Shown here: positions 49,189 to 60,130 of the stretch, piece by piece
Layout of the letters: each line of letters begins with the position of its first letter
Position numbering within the stretch: position 1 is the stretch's first letter
DNA from: Ciborinia camelliae
Taxonomy: Eukaryota > Ascomycota > Leotiomycetes > Helotiales > Sclerotiniaceae
Direction: 5' to 3'
NCBI GenBank assembly: GCA_025890175.1
Contig: JANPYM010000007.1
Span: forward strand, 2,662,973 to 2,726,972
DNA length: 64,000 nucleotides
The notes under the pieces: model-generated
What the model saw: the letters and a program-made list of their open reading frames with translations, nothing else
Database searches by the model: none
What the model was told of the DNA's origin: nothing
Translations under genes and position numbers: made by a program

Positions 49189-50306
49189 TGTGTAGGATCG
49201 TGAAAGGAGGAAGTAGATCGAATTCGCAGAGTATGTATTCGTTATGATGTTCTCGCCATGAAGACAGCAGAGCTTTGTATAGTCCCTCAATTATTGCAAG
49301 ATCGTCTGTCAAGGAGGTGCCCTTTGTTGATTGCCCTGGGTCTTGAACAAAAAAGGAAAAAAGCTCCCAGGCGCGCTGCGTTACTTGGTCGATCTGATGA
49401 ATGTAAACTTTTTGTAGCTCCACCAAAGCTATTTTAGGATTGAGGACATTAATATTATCTCGTTGTATTGTTGTTGAAAGAGGTAGGTAAAAGGAAGCAA
49501 ATAGGAACTTCGTGATTACAATTTTGAGGTTGTAAAAACAAAGTTGTTGGTGTTGCTGGTTACTATTTATCAATGTGACTGATGAAGGCGGAAAGGCAGG
49601 GCAGGGCAAGCAGGAAAAAGCTAACGAGTCATTGACTGCGAAAAAGCAAGGGCTGAATGAGAACCCTAACCACCTAGAATATCAAGTGAATCTGCTGAAG
49701 GAAGGTGGTATATGGGATGAATTTTGGTAGAGAATAAAGAAGACTGGAAGAAGAGGAAGGCTGAATACCAGGCAAATGCAAATGGGAATCCAGAATCCGA
49801 CCGTTCTTGTAAAATGGTTAGATAGTATCAACTATTCCTTGCCATTAGTTCACGATGATCAAAACCCTTGCGCGCCCTCGATTCGGTCTTTTTAATTTTT
49901 TGTTCTGTTGTTGTCTGCTCGCAGTGGGAATGATTGGTTGCAGACCATCCACCCAGCAACAATCGGATGGTTGGGGAAATTTTATATTAGTCAGCAAGGT
50001 ACACGACGGCGCTTCGCATTATTTTGTTCCTTGCAGACTCTCAGCCTTGTGAACTAAAGTTAATTTCCATACGCGACTCAACAACATCTCTCCTCAATCC
50101 CTTCATCCGATTCTTCTATTCGAGATTAAGCCTTACAGAAAATCTGGGAAAGGGGACTAGGATTTTTACTTACTCTGCTACATTTTTTTGCGGCCACAAT
50201 ATCGAACAAATCGTGTATCTCGGTGATCCAGAAAAGGCCAGATCCTGAAAATAGCAACCTATTCTCCTCTCTCGATTTCGGACTCTATCCCTCCACCTCA
50301 TACAAA
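49189..50306. other. Shared upstream region of CDC27 and SND2
   Basis: About 1.1 kb between divergent genes. On the minus strand an open frame of 149 codons (49609..49160) lies upstream of and overlaps the CDC27 start out of frame; it may be a leader ORF. Otherwise only short frames are present. Confidence 0.5.
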
Positions 50307-50792
50307 ATGGCACAGAAAGCGAGAAAAGACCGCGCAAAGGCCAATATTCAAACGCTGAACTACCTTCACTATGGAACGTTTGTTGTAAATGCCCTATTTT
50401 GCCTCTTCCATATTTTGGTACGATCCCGGAATATGTGGGCCTACATACTTCTCTCACTACCGCCCTGGATCATCGAATGGTTCCTCGAGCATAATAGTCG
50501 CCCCAAATTTGACCAAGCTGGCAAGATGGTGTCCGCGGGAGAAGATCTTGCAGCACCAGGATTGACGGAATATATGTTCGACATCATATGGATGCATTGG
50601 TTATCATTATTTGCTGTTGTTATATTTGGCAACTGGGGTTGGCTCATATTTTCGATTGTGCCGATATATGGACTTTACAAGGTGTTTGGTCTGTGGTCGG
50701 GAGCGAAGAGCATGATGGGCGGTAGCCAGGGAGCTCAATCACCTGAAGAACAAATGCCGATGGCGGGCAATAGAAGACAGAGAAGACAGTAA
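50307..50792 (+). CDS. SND2: SND2 / TMEM208-like ER membrane protein
   Basis: Single exon of 161 residues. Snd2 (TMEM208 in animals) belongs to the SRP-independent route that targets membrane and secretory proteins to the ER. The sequence starts MAQKARKDRAKANIQTLN, a basic N-terminus characteristic of the family. Hydrophobic pairs follow: VVNALFCLFHILV with YILLSLPPWIIEWFLE, and WLSLFAVVIFGNWGWLIFSI with VPIYGLYKVFG. The tail is polar and ends in basic RRQRRQ. Size fits the family. The ATG at 50307 begins the conserved region; an upstream open stretch has no start with similar support. Confidence 0.92.
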   Translation: MAQKARKDRAKANIQTLNYLHYGTFVVNALFCLFHILVRSRNMWAYILLSLPPWIIEWFLEHNSRPKFDQAGKMVSAGEDLAAPGLTEYMFDIIWMHWLSLFAVVIFGNWGWLIFSIVPIYGLYKVFGLWSGAKSMMGGSQGAQSPEEQMPMAGNRRQRRQ

Positions 50793-50921
50793 GGTCTTCT
50801 ATGATTGATGATCTATGGTTCCAGCCGAGACCACACGAATCAATGTTTTGGCAAGCTAGATGGAACGAGTGTCGTATATGTGAGCTCCAATACAGATATA
50901 TTCCTGTGTATATACATCGTC

Positions 50922-51745
50922 TTATATCTTGTTTTCCGTCCAGAGCTCAATATCATCCCTTTGAACATCTCGGATGAGGACATGGATATGCTCCAGAGCT
51001 CTTACGCTCTGTAACGAGACCCAATTCTTGAACCACATTACTCTATCATTGCCATCCAACCTATCCGTAAATGTTCGCTTCACAAAATCTTCGATGACTC
51101 CCCTGCTCTCATCCGTCACATCTCCATTCTTATCATCTGTGGCGATTGGTGTTTTTGACCACACCACGAAATGGGTAACATCCTTCGAGAGACCATATGG
51201 CCAGTCATTTAACAAAATCTTATAATCTGAAGGATCCTCGAAGGGGGTTGAGGAGATATAGGCGAATGGTGGAGAGCCCCATGTGAGTCGGTGTTGGAGG
51301 ATATAACTCATCATACTTCCATACTCGGCCTTGGTAGCTGCAGACCATGACATATAACGGCGAAGGTCAGAGGGTTTTCGTTTGAGGTTTGAGAGGTTGT
51401 TTGTTGCTTGATGAGAATTAGAATTGGGTGGAAAATTACAATGTCATGTGAGGAACCTGAGTTGAGTGAGATACGGTGTATCGGAACCCATTGTTATCAC
51501 ACTGGTGATCACTTCTTGATACTTTTCAATCGTATACTGCGAGGAATGGGAGCTCACAAAGCTCCTATAATCAATATAACCAGAAGAAGCTCACCTATGA
51601 TCTCTTTTAACTCGTCCCAATCATGCAAATGAAACTCTTCGTCCGTTTGTGACAAGACCCATCTATCTGTATCCGTAAGAGGAAATGGTGAATCCTCGTA
51701 TGCACCATTTTTCGTCTGTTCAACCTGATTGATTGACTCACCCAT
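50922..51745 (-). CDS. DUF3605 protein (N-acetylglucosamine-induced protein 1-like)
   Basis: Two exons, 51745..51595 and 51406..50922, give 211 residues. The join restores the run KEIIATNNLSNLKRKPSDLRRYMSW-type segment typical of the family. Conserved blocks: FPLTDTDRWVLSQTDEEF, AEYGSMMSYILQHRL, FEDPSDYKILLNDWPYG, THFVVWSKTPIATD, VMWFKNWVSLQSVRALEH and HIHVLIRD. The family is widespread in fungi and named for induction by GlcNAc in Candida; its biochemical role is unknown. It converges with the SND2 gene with 129 bp between the stops. The intron is 188 bp, longer than most here. Confidence 0.9.
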
Positions 51746-52223
51746 ATCTGTTTACGGCTGAAAATTACCTTGTTTGGGAATTCGTTCAGTTCAGCCCTGT
51801 CAATCCGATGAGGTTGTTGATAGTTTCATTTATAATAATACCCGGAATGGCTCCGAGTTCAGGAAATCTTATCCTCATCGGGGTAGAATTCGGCAAGCGA
51901 GCTCCGACTACCCCAGCACAAAATAACCGCAAGGATTGATTTTGTATTGCCTTCAAAGGCGGTGAGACAAAAATAATTAGCCCATATACATTTACTTCCC
52001 AAGAAGTACCTCACCCCTCACCTCACCTTTTTCCCACCACTACTACTTTTTCCTTTAAGTCGGGTCTTCCCCAAGCAAATATCGGAAGTTGTCAAGAGAC
52101 TTCAATAAGAGTGAATATACTGTATTTCGGGATATTCATTGAGTTGAAACATTGAAGGGACAAGAAGTGCAAGGATTCCAACAAACCCCAACAATTTCTC
52201 GAGCTCTCACCGAATCTACCAAA
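51746..52223. other. Divergent promoter region
   Basis: 478 bases between the DUF3605 gene (-) and the cytochrome b5 reductase gene (+). Nothing beyond promoter-like AT-rich and CT-rich stretches is visible. Confidence 0.5.
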
Positions 52224-53335
52224 ATGAGTACAGGACCAGGAAACAAGTTCATGTCGAAGACATATATCGATGGGATTTACATTCCATCTGGTCTTCTGAT
52301 ATTTGGATGTTTTATTGTCAAAAAAGAATGGCTTCCATTCGCCGTTGCTCTTGCTGCTCTTCTCGGAGGGTATAAGGTCTGGGCGAGCCGTAAGCTTACA
52401 TTTTCTACAAAATCGTTACGAATTCATTTAAATTGACTCTTGCTTCAGAAGAAACTCCAGTCCTCAAGCCAACTGTCTTTCAAGATTTCGAGCTCAAGGA
52501 GAAGACTATTATTTCCCACAATGTAGCAATGTCAGTTCTCTTCTACCCCGCCTTAAACTTCTTCTCCTAACATCAGCACAGCTACCGATTCAGTCTTCCA
52601 AAACCTACGTCCATTCTCGGTCTCCCTATCGGTCAACATATCTCTATCTCCGCTGTCCTTCCCCAACCCGATGGGCAAAGCAAGGAAATCGTTCGATCCT
52701 ATACCCCTGTCTCTGGCGATCACCAACCGGGCTACTTCGATCTCCTCATTAAGTCATACCCCACCGGAAATATCTCTAAATACATGGCTTCTCTCATGGT
52801 TGGTCAAACCATCAAAGTTCGTGGCCCAAAAGGTGCAATGGTATATACTCCCAATATGGTTCGTCATTTCGGTATGATTGCTGGTGGAACTGGTATCACA
52901 CCTATGTTACAAATTATTCGTGCAGTTATTAGAGGACGAGCTGCTGGAGATAAGACCGAGGTGGATTTAATTTTCGCAAATGTCAACCCTGAGGATATAT
53001 TATTGAAGGATGACTTGGATGGTTTGGCGGCTCAGGACAAGGGATTCCGAGTTCACTATGTTTTGAATAACCCACCCGAGAAATGGGATGGTGGTGTTGG
53101 ATTTGTCACTCCTGAGATGATCACCGTAAGTCTTTTCGGCTTTAAAACTTCCAACACTATCAGAGCTAGAGCTAATATTATACAGAAATGGCTTCCTAAG
53201 CCAGCAGGTGATGTTAAGCTCTTGCTTTGCGGACCACCACCTATGATTAGTGCCATGAAGAAAGCCGCTACAGAGTTGGGTTTTGAGAAGGCAAAGCCAG
53301 TCAGCAAGTTAGAAGATCAAGTCTTTGCTTTCTAA
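52224..53335 (+). CDS. CBR1: NADH-cytochrome b5 reductase
   Basis: Four exons: 52224..52389, 52449..52530, 52582..53125, 53186..53335, giving 313 residues. This FAD enzyme transfers electrons from NADH to cytochrome b5 for desaturation and sterol reactions at the ER or outer mitochondrial membrane. An N-terminal membrane anchor ([13 protein letters not shown] and [14 protein letters not shown]) is followed by [20 protein letters not shown], the FAD motif [26 protein letters not shown], the NADH-binding [13 protein letters not shown], and CGPPPM near the C-terminus ending in Phe. Length is normal for fungal Cbr1. The last intron is 60 bp, a multiple of three with no stop. The chosen ATG precedes the membrane anchor. 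Confidence 0.95.
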
Positions 53336-55512
53336 ACAATCCCCTGACCAATGTTTGTTCACACGAAGATGAGAGAACTAAAAGTAGATGTTGGGAGAAT
53401 CTCAACAAATATAGGCAGAAATAGAAGAAAATTGGGAGAATAGCAGGGCATTGAGCGCTATCTCCTAGTCGAATCAATCATGGAATCCATTTTTGCAACT
53501 GGACCTCTTTGAACGGAAGTCTCCAGGACTTTCTTGCTTTTACGACTCACTTGCCGGAGTCTAATGTTGGCCTATATTGGGTGCAGATGATTATTCTACA
53601 AACTGTCCATGTACCTTGTTTCATAATTAAAACTCAAATGTTTAGTATAGGAGCAACCCACAAGGATACTATATCATCGTTATGTTCTTCGTCCTCCCCA
53701 AAAAATGAATTCATTTCATCACACCTAAGCGGTGCTGTCTATATAGAGCTTGAACCTCATTTACACGTCCTATCACGAGTCAACGGGTTGAAGAAATCTA
53801 TATCCTTCATCTTTCGTCATCGCTGGGTGGCTTACTCCAACATAACTTCTCGATACTGAAGCTATGGGCGAGGTCAGAACTTGCCCTTGTCTTAACAATA
53901 CCTCGTTGGAAAAATTTGCCAAGCTTTACCGCTGTAGGACTGCACGAGTTTATTGTCGCGTCAGTTCGCATAACGACTTAAACATTTGCTCCAAAAATTG
54001 AAGCTATTTCTAGTCCCCTGGTCAGTGCAGGGAGAAACATTTAATTGATCCTGAAACTATGAAAATCAATTTCTGAGTGGCCCATATCCTGTGATTTTAC
54101 CTCGATTGTGCAGATAGCTCCGAGGCCATGCTTTGCCCGTATTACTTTTCATACTTATATCTTCCATTTACAAGTTTCTCTCAAAGTTGGGATGTTTCCG
54201 CTGACATCTCACCTTCGAATGCAGATGATAAATCCTAAAGCCGCGGCGCACCTCGGTGTTAGATTCTATACTATCCCCCAAGACTGATCAGACTGTGGGT
54301 GTTGTTGTCTTTGTTGTAATGCGAAAATAGTTTGCGGATGCCAATAGGTCTAGCAGTGAATGTTTTGATGTATTATTCGGATTTCTGGATGGTGGTTATA
54401 GATGGGCGCAGAGGCGGCGTGCTGCCGAGGAAGGCAAATCTGAAAGTATCAAGTGGATTCAGTATCTCCGACGTATTGAAAGTATCGCATGAATTCAATA
54501 AACCAAGTGTATTAATACTATGTATGAAGTTAACCCAACAATCAAGAACCTCACATTGTCTAGCTGCCGTCTAGACTATCGGGAACGCTAAAATTGAAGG
54601 GAAGAAGCGAACCCTTTAGAAGTCATTGTAGTGATAATTGATGGATAAGATAGGATTGAGGTTGTGGATTAATTGGTTAGAGAGAAGGGACATGACATTA
54701 ATTGGGGGAGGTAAAAGTTTGAGATGGTTGTACGGGATTTGAATAGTGTAGGGACAGATAGGTTTGGGTTTTGATGTTAGTATAATATAAGTACCCCTGA
54801 TTCTAGTAGGTATCTATCATATTCATTAGCCAACTCTATGTTATTATAGAATCCTAATGAATACATGACTTACTTAATCATAGTGTAGATTATTGCGCGC
54901 GTAACTGAAGAAAGTCAATATATTTATGTATGTAGTAACAATTGCGGACAACTTTTCCGTCATTCTATCTACAACTTTATCGGCAATTTCAATGAAGGGA
55001 ATTACGAGGTACGGGGTTTTTCTTTTTATACCAATTCCAGATTTTTTAAATCTCCCTGAACTTACAATAATCTGAACCTCATCTTCGAGACTTGTGTTTG
55101 TAAATGACTCCAGGTACTTGATCGCATGTTCCGTTGATCTCATAGTTATGAAAATTGAACAGCCAGTGACTGCAATTTATTTCTGGACTGAAGGACGATT
55201 TTTGGGAGTTGTTCTGGATGCTCCATCGGGAATGGCTCGCTGCCATGGAACAGCCGAGGAAAAATGCTGTAATCATGATGTCGAGTTTGCTAGTGTGTTA
55301 AAAAGAGCTTCAGTGGTCATGGTGGTATAATAGGTGTGTTGCATGTAGTGAGATGAAGGGAGGGTAGTGTTGGGAGATGAGAAAGCTGAGATTGTTGATG
55401 AGTGGGGGATGAAGCGAAATACACTATTTATAACTCATGTAATGTACGTCATTTTTCTCCCCCAAGCCTAAACATACTAACCAGCTCTATTGCGAGTGTA
55501 AAGATTCCTCCC
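53336..55512. other. Intergenic region before the AT-rich isochore
   Basis: About 2.2 kb with no recognised gene. A 79-codon frame at 55094-55330 and overlapping minus-strand frames have no conserved features. Confidence 0.5.
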
Positions 55513-55764
55513 AATCGTAGGCGTGTAGGTGTGGTGACTACTGACCTACCCTCGTCCGGAATTAGGTGCTTTTTATTAGACCATTATTTTTAATTAAGCC
55601 ATTCTTTTAACTCGTTAGATTGCTAAAATTGAGGTCTCCAGCCTCATCAGCATTCCCTTGTGGCTAGAGTCAAGATCGAATTTCAGACGCAAGCCATATG
55701 GTTTAATTAAAAGCACCTACTACCGGACAAGGGTAGGTCAGTAGCTCCCACCACGCCTACGATT
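55513..55764. mobile_element. Foldback element with imperfect 65-bp inverted repeats
   Basis: The left arm starts AATCGTAGGCGTG and contains CTACTGACCTACCCT, then TAGGTGCTTTT. The right arm is its inverted copy with a few changes, ending at CACGCCTACGATT. The central part of about 120 bp has no coding frame. No clear target duplication is seen. It lies about 300 bp before the AT-rich tract and may be a degenerate MITE. Confidence 0.7.
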
Positions 55765-56597
55765 AACAATGAAAAGATGTCAGATTTTTGAGAATGGTGG
55801 TGGCAAGTGGGGAATGAAGAAAAGTGCTAGTCATGAGTGTCGATTCATGCGATGTACGTCACTAAGACTAGATCTGGTGCCAGATTAGTAGGAACCCATC
55901 TTGGAACTAATGGATAGCTATCTCTTGCGGCCGCATGCCTAAAAGAGGTATGATCAACTCTCAGGAAGAGCTTTGAATGACCTCGGCTGAGTTGAGTTGT
56001 GAATTTTGTAATTTCGTCAAGGTGGAAACGAGTTTTCGTACATTTTCATTCTACAGTCGAGGACAAGCAAAGTCCACTTAGATTTTTTTTGCTTTTAAAT
56101 TTAATTTTTTTTAATACAAAATATACAGAATTTTAAGCTAATTCCAATGGTATAAAAATATTTTTAAAATTTTATCAAAAAAAACTTTAAAATCTAAAAA
56201 ACAAAATTTTGAAATCTGAACTGTCGTTATATAATCGTCCAATCTTTTATATAAGCTATATTAGATCGACGACGTTATTTATATATAATCTAATTATACC
56301 GTTCGATTCCTTTAATTTTAATCTATTATTTTATACTATTTAAACTTTGAAAAGTTAAAAACTAAATAATATTATATAATTTTATTTTTCTTTTTCTTTT
56401 TTAGAATTTAACAATTATTTTTTATTTAATTATATTAGATAATAATTTTTCATTATATATAATATAAAATAATATAATATAAATTAAAATAATATAGTAT
56501 AAGTTCGGACGATAATTTTAATTTTTATTAATCGTATATTCTGGGATGACCAGTAATACAGTAGGAAGGAAGTACTAGGGTAGAATTATAATAGATT

Positions 56598-56768
56598 TGT
56601 TATACACGTCACCTAGAGCATATAGGAATAGCTTTAGGATCTGTAATCTAATAAAAGAACTATACTAAAGAGGAAAGAATGATTCTCTTTAGAATTATTA
56701 TTTTATATAAAGAGAGCTAGCTGTATTAACCGTATGTTATTCATTGTAAGCAGAGTCTATACATAATA
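56598..56768. mobile_element. LTR-like repeat, RIP-shifted copy 2
   Basis: Homologous to the repeat at 42066-42244 along most of its length (GTCACCTAGAGCATATAGG, TTTAGGATCTGTAATCTAA, GAGAGCTAGCTGTATTAAC). Differences are mainly C to T and G to A. Ends are estimated by alignment. Confidence 0.6.
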
Positions 56769-56849
56769 TTACCCCTCCTCCCTTCAAAAATACAAAACAC
56801 TAAAAAATACAAAAGTTTTTTTTTCTTTTAAAAAAAAAAAAACTATTAA

Positions 56850-58194
56850 TTTATATCCCGTTTTCAATCGTTTTCCTAAAAAGAATTATTAAATCATTTT
56901 ATCTCTAACCTCTTTCCATATCGAAAAGTATTATCAAATCTATATTCCATTTTGTAGTCAAAAACTTTTTCTTTTTTTCGAAAAAAATTATCAAATTTGT
57001 ATTACATTTCCGATCTTTTTTTATATTAAAAAATACTATCAAATCTTTATTCTATTTTGTAAAGATATATTTTAAATTGTTTTATTAAATCTATTTCATT
57101 AAAACCTTTTTATTAAAGATTTTTTTTATCAAATTTATATTTCGTTTTACAGATTGTTTTATAAATTGTTTTATAAATTATTCTATAAATCGTATATCAT
57201 AAATTGATTTATAAAAACTTTATTATAACATTTCAAAACTTTTTCCGTTAAAATTGTTACGGTGTAGATTCATTGGGTAGATCCATAGAATAATCCACGG
57301 TATAAATCCCTACACCTAACAAAATTTATATAATAAAACAACTATTCCAAATTAATTTAAAATACTCTACACTTTTATAGCGCAATAGTAAAGTTATTCA
57401 TCTTTGATATTGTATTTCAGATTAATTGGTTGATATTATTCTAAAATCAATTCTTAACAAAAATATACTATTTCGAATCATTTATTTGATTCAGTTGTAA
57501 CTATAAATGCTTTTTACTCTTATCGTATGGGTTTATTTTTGATTGGATTGATGGTTTAAGGGTTTGAATTAGGGGGTTTAGACTAAGACGGGGGTGAATG
57601 TCACAATGTAGATCTATTGGGTAAGTTTATAGAGTAGTTTACGGTGTGGATTTTTGCACCTGATAGGGTTTATATAGTAAAACAATTATTCCAAATCAAT
57701 CTGAAATACTTTACGCTTTTGTAGTGCAATAATAAAGTTATTTACCCCTGACAAAAATTATTGTTATTATAATTTATTATAAATTTGTATTTTGTTTTAA
57801 TCGTTTTAATTGTTTTAATCGATTTGTAAAAATTTTATTATAACCTTTTAAAATCATTTCGTTAAAATTATTATTATTATTTATTGTAAATCTGTATTTT
57901 GTTTTATAAATTGTTTTATAAATTGATTTATAAAAACTTTACTATAATATTCTAAAGTCTTTTCGTTTGAAACCGTTATTATTGTATATTGTAAATCTGT
58001 ATTTTATAAAAATTTTACTATAACGTTTTAAAGCTTTTTTATTAAAATTATCATTACAATTTGTTGTAAATCCGTATTTCGTTTTAATTGTTTTTTATAA
58101 ATCGTAAAGTTTTTATTATAACATTTTAAAATCTTTTCGATAAAACCGTTATCGTTACAATATATTACAAAATATATATTTCGTTTTAATTATT
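56850..58194. repeat. Diverged tandem array, monomers about 100-115 bp
   Basis: Repeated blocks read roughly as AAATCTGTATTTTGTTTTA, a TATAAATTGATTTATAAAA-type segment, ACTTTATTATAACATTT, then CTTTTCGTTAAAAT. At least five such blocks can be followed, around 57120-57254, 57759-57855, 57860-57970, 57975-58050 and 58050-58185. The array is interrupted by the TRIM-like element at 57255-57753. Left limits are blurred by divergence. Confidence 0.65.
57255..57753 (+). mobile_element. TRIM-like element with two 155-bp LTRs and 5-bp target duplication
   Basis: Two direct repeats, 57255..57409 and 57599..57753, align without gaps. The right copy starts TGTCAC and ends CTGACA (TG...CA), and AAAAT flanks the whole element directly (57250-57254 and 57754-57758). 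The internal part is only 189 bp and non-coding. A purine-rich stretch (GACGGGGGTGAA) lies immediately before the right repeat, as a polypurine tract would in this orientation. About 40 of 155 positions differ between the repeats, all transitions. This is the structure of a terminal-repeat retrotransposon in miniature mutated by RIP. Confidence 0.85.
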
Positions 58195-58386
58195 TGTTGG
58201 AATTACTATAGGCGATAAAGAAACAAATGTACTATAATATACAATGTATTTGGCTTAAAGCTCTAAAAACTATATTACAAATCAACTATATATACCCGCT
58301 AGTATATGCTAGCGTTGTAACGCGGGGGTACCGCTAATAGCACGCCGCGGCCGTGCGCGGCGCATGCGCAAGCGTGCCGTAGGCAT
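58195..58386. other. TGTTGGAAT-starting fragment with GC-rich palindromic island
   Basis: It begins TGTTGGAATTAC, as do many copia-type LTRs, but no matching partner or end is identified. At 58313-58386 the composition becomes GC-rich, with the hairpin CGCTAGTATATGCTAGCG enclosed by CCCGC...GCGGG, then GCCGCGGCCGTGCGCGGC. It still contains CpA sites, so the island itself is not RIP-mutated. Confidence 0.4.
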
Positions 58387-58604
58387 ATAATTTATCCAAT
58401 ATTATTCTAATCGTTTTTTAAATCGTTTTGTAGATCGATTTATAAAAATTTTAATATGGTATTTCAAAATTTTTTTTATATAAATCGTAATATAATAAAA
58501 CGTTCAATTTATTTATATTTAAATCGTTTTAAATAAAAAATACAAAAATGTTTTATAAATATTTTATATTTTTTATAAAGATAATAAAAAAAAAGTATAA
58601 TTCT

Positions 58605-58777
58605 TATATTATACATATTATTTAAAATATATAAAAATAATTTCAGAATCTGTAATCTGATAAAAAAATTATATTGAAAAGAAAAGAATGATCTTTTTCA
58701 GGATTGCTATCTTATATAAAGGAAGCTAGCTGTACTAGCTGTATATCATTTACTGTAGGCAGGGCCTATGTATAACA
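58605..58777. mobile_element. LTR-like repeat, RIP-shifted copy 3
   Basis: Third copy of the repeat seen at 42066 and 56598: CAGAATCTGTAATCTG, GAATGATCTTTTTCAGG, GGAAGCTAGCTGTACTAGC, ending at TATAACA. The right half is well preserved; the left end is uncertain. Confidence 0.6.
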
Positions 58778-58860
58778 AGATTAATTTAATTAAGAAATAT
58801 ATATTTAATGGTAGTTTAATTGTTTTTATATATTATTCCTTTATATTCTATATGATATTG

Positions 58861-59060
58861 CTACGGTAGATTTAGAAGAGTGCCTGAGATCTCAGGCTAC
58901 GCCTGAGATATTAGGCACCTCTCCTCGCTAGATCGTACAGCCGTACGGCTGTACTATCTACCTTACGCATATAAAGGGCTTCGCCCTTTATAGATGTAAG
59001 GGCTCTTCAGTAATATATTATATTTCAACCTCGATGCTTTAGCATCGTGACAGATATAGT
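58861..59060. other. GC-rich island of nested hairpins
   Basis: Several strong inverted repeats lie side by side. GTGCCTGAGAT pairs with the inverted GATATTAGGCAC arm. GTACAGCC/GGCTGTAC is a perfect palindrome arm. AGGGCTTCGCCCT closes a long stem CATATAAAGGGC/GCCCTTTATA. GATGCTTTAGCATC is a further hairpin. GGTAGA (58865-58870) can pair with TCTACC (58957-58962), and GAAGAG with CTCTTC, enclosing the inner arms. No coding frame is present. This resembles GC clusters of fungal mitochondrial DNA. Confidence 0.6.
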
Positions 59061-60130
59061 TTATTATATGATTCTTGATTATATGATTAGAAATTATATA
59101 ATTTAATTTTTTAATATTTTTTTATAGAGTATATTTTGATTTTTTTATTTTTATTTTTTAATTATTTTTAATTAATTTCTAAATTTTTTAAAAACAATTT
59201 TTTTCAATAATTTAATCAAATTATTTGTTATTATATTTTTCGTTAGTATATAGGTTATCTTTAATTTTTTTTGTTTAATTAAATTACAAATATAATAATA
59301 ATAAATATCAATATATTTTAATTTTTTATAAAAATAAAAAATTTTAATTAATATAATTGTTTTAATATTATTTCTAAATAATTATAATATTTTATTATTT
59401 TTAATATATTTAGGTATTTTCAAATCTTTAAGCATTTAAATTATTTATTAATTTTATTTTATAAATATTGTTATTATAATATATTTTAATTTTATTATTA
59501 AAATTAATATAAAATATTATTTTTTGAATATTTATAATATTGATTTTTTATAAAATATTATAATTTTTTTAAAAATATGTTTTTTATTAATTTTATTATT
59601 TATTTAATTTATATTTGTATAAATTATTGTTATTTTCTAATGGATATTTTGTAATTCGAAATACAGACATTGCCCAATTATTAAACAAAAATATTTTATT
59701 AAATTTTTAAATGTTAGATTATAATATTTATTAAATTTATTTATATATTATATAAATATATTTATAATATAATTAATATTTGATTAAATATAAATAATTA
59801 AATATATAAAAATATTAATAATTTGTTAATATTTTTTAATATCAATTTTTTTATTGTTTTTTATTAAAAATCAAAAATAGATATAATTTATAATAAAAAT
59901 CTTTTTTGTTTTTTTTATTTTATTTTCAATTTCAAATTTTTTAAATATTATATTAAAAAATTATTTTTAATTAAAAATAATTAAGCGATTTGATTGATTA
60001 CGAATAATTCGAATATTTAGAAAAAAATAAATCTTATTAAGGTTCTTTGTTTTAAAATGTATAAAAAATTAATCGAAAAATTAATTAATATTATTAAAAT
60101 TTTTAAATATATATATAATATTATTAATAA

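Noticed and set aside
57565..57600. TTAGGG-like words suggesting telomeric repeat
   Set aside because: Only an isolated TTAGGGGG is present, not an array; it lies in the purine-rich segment before the right LTR of the TRIM element.
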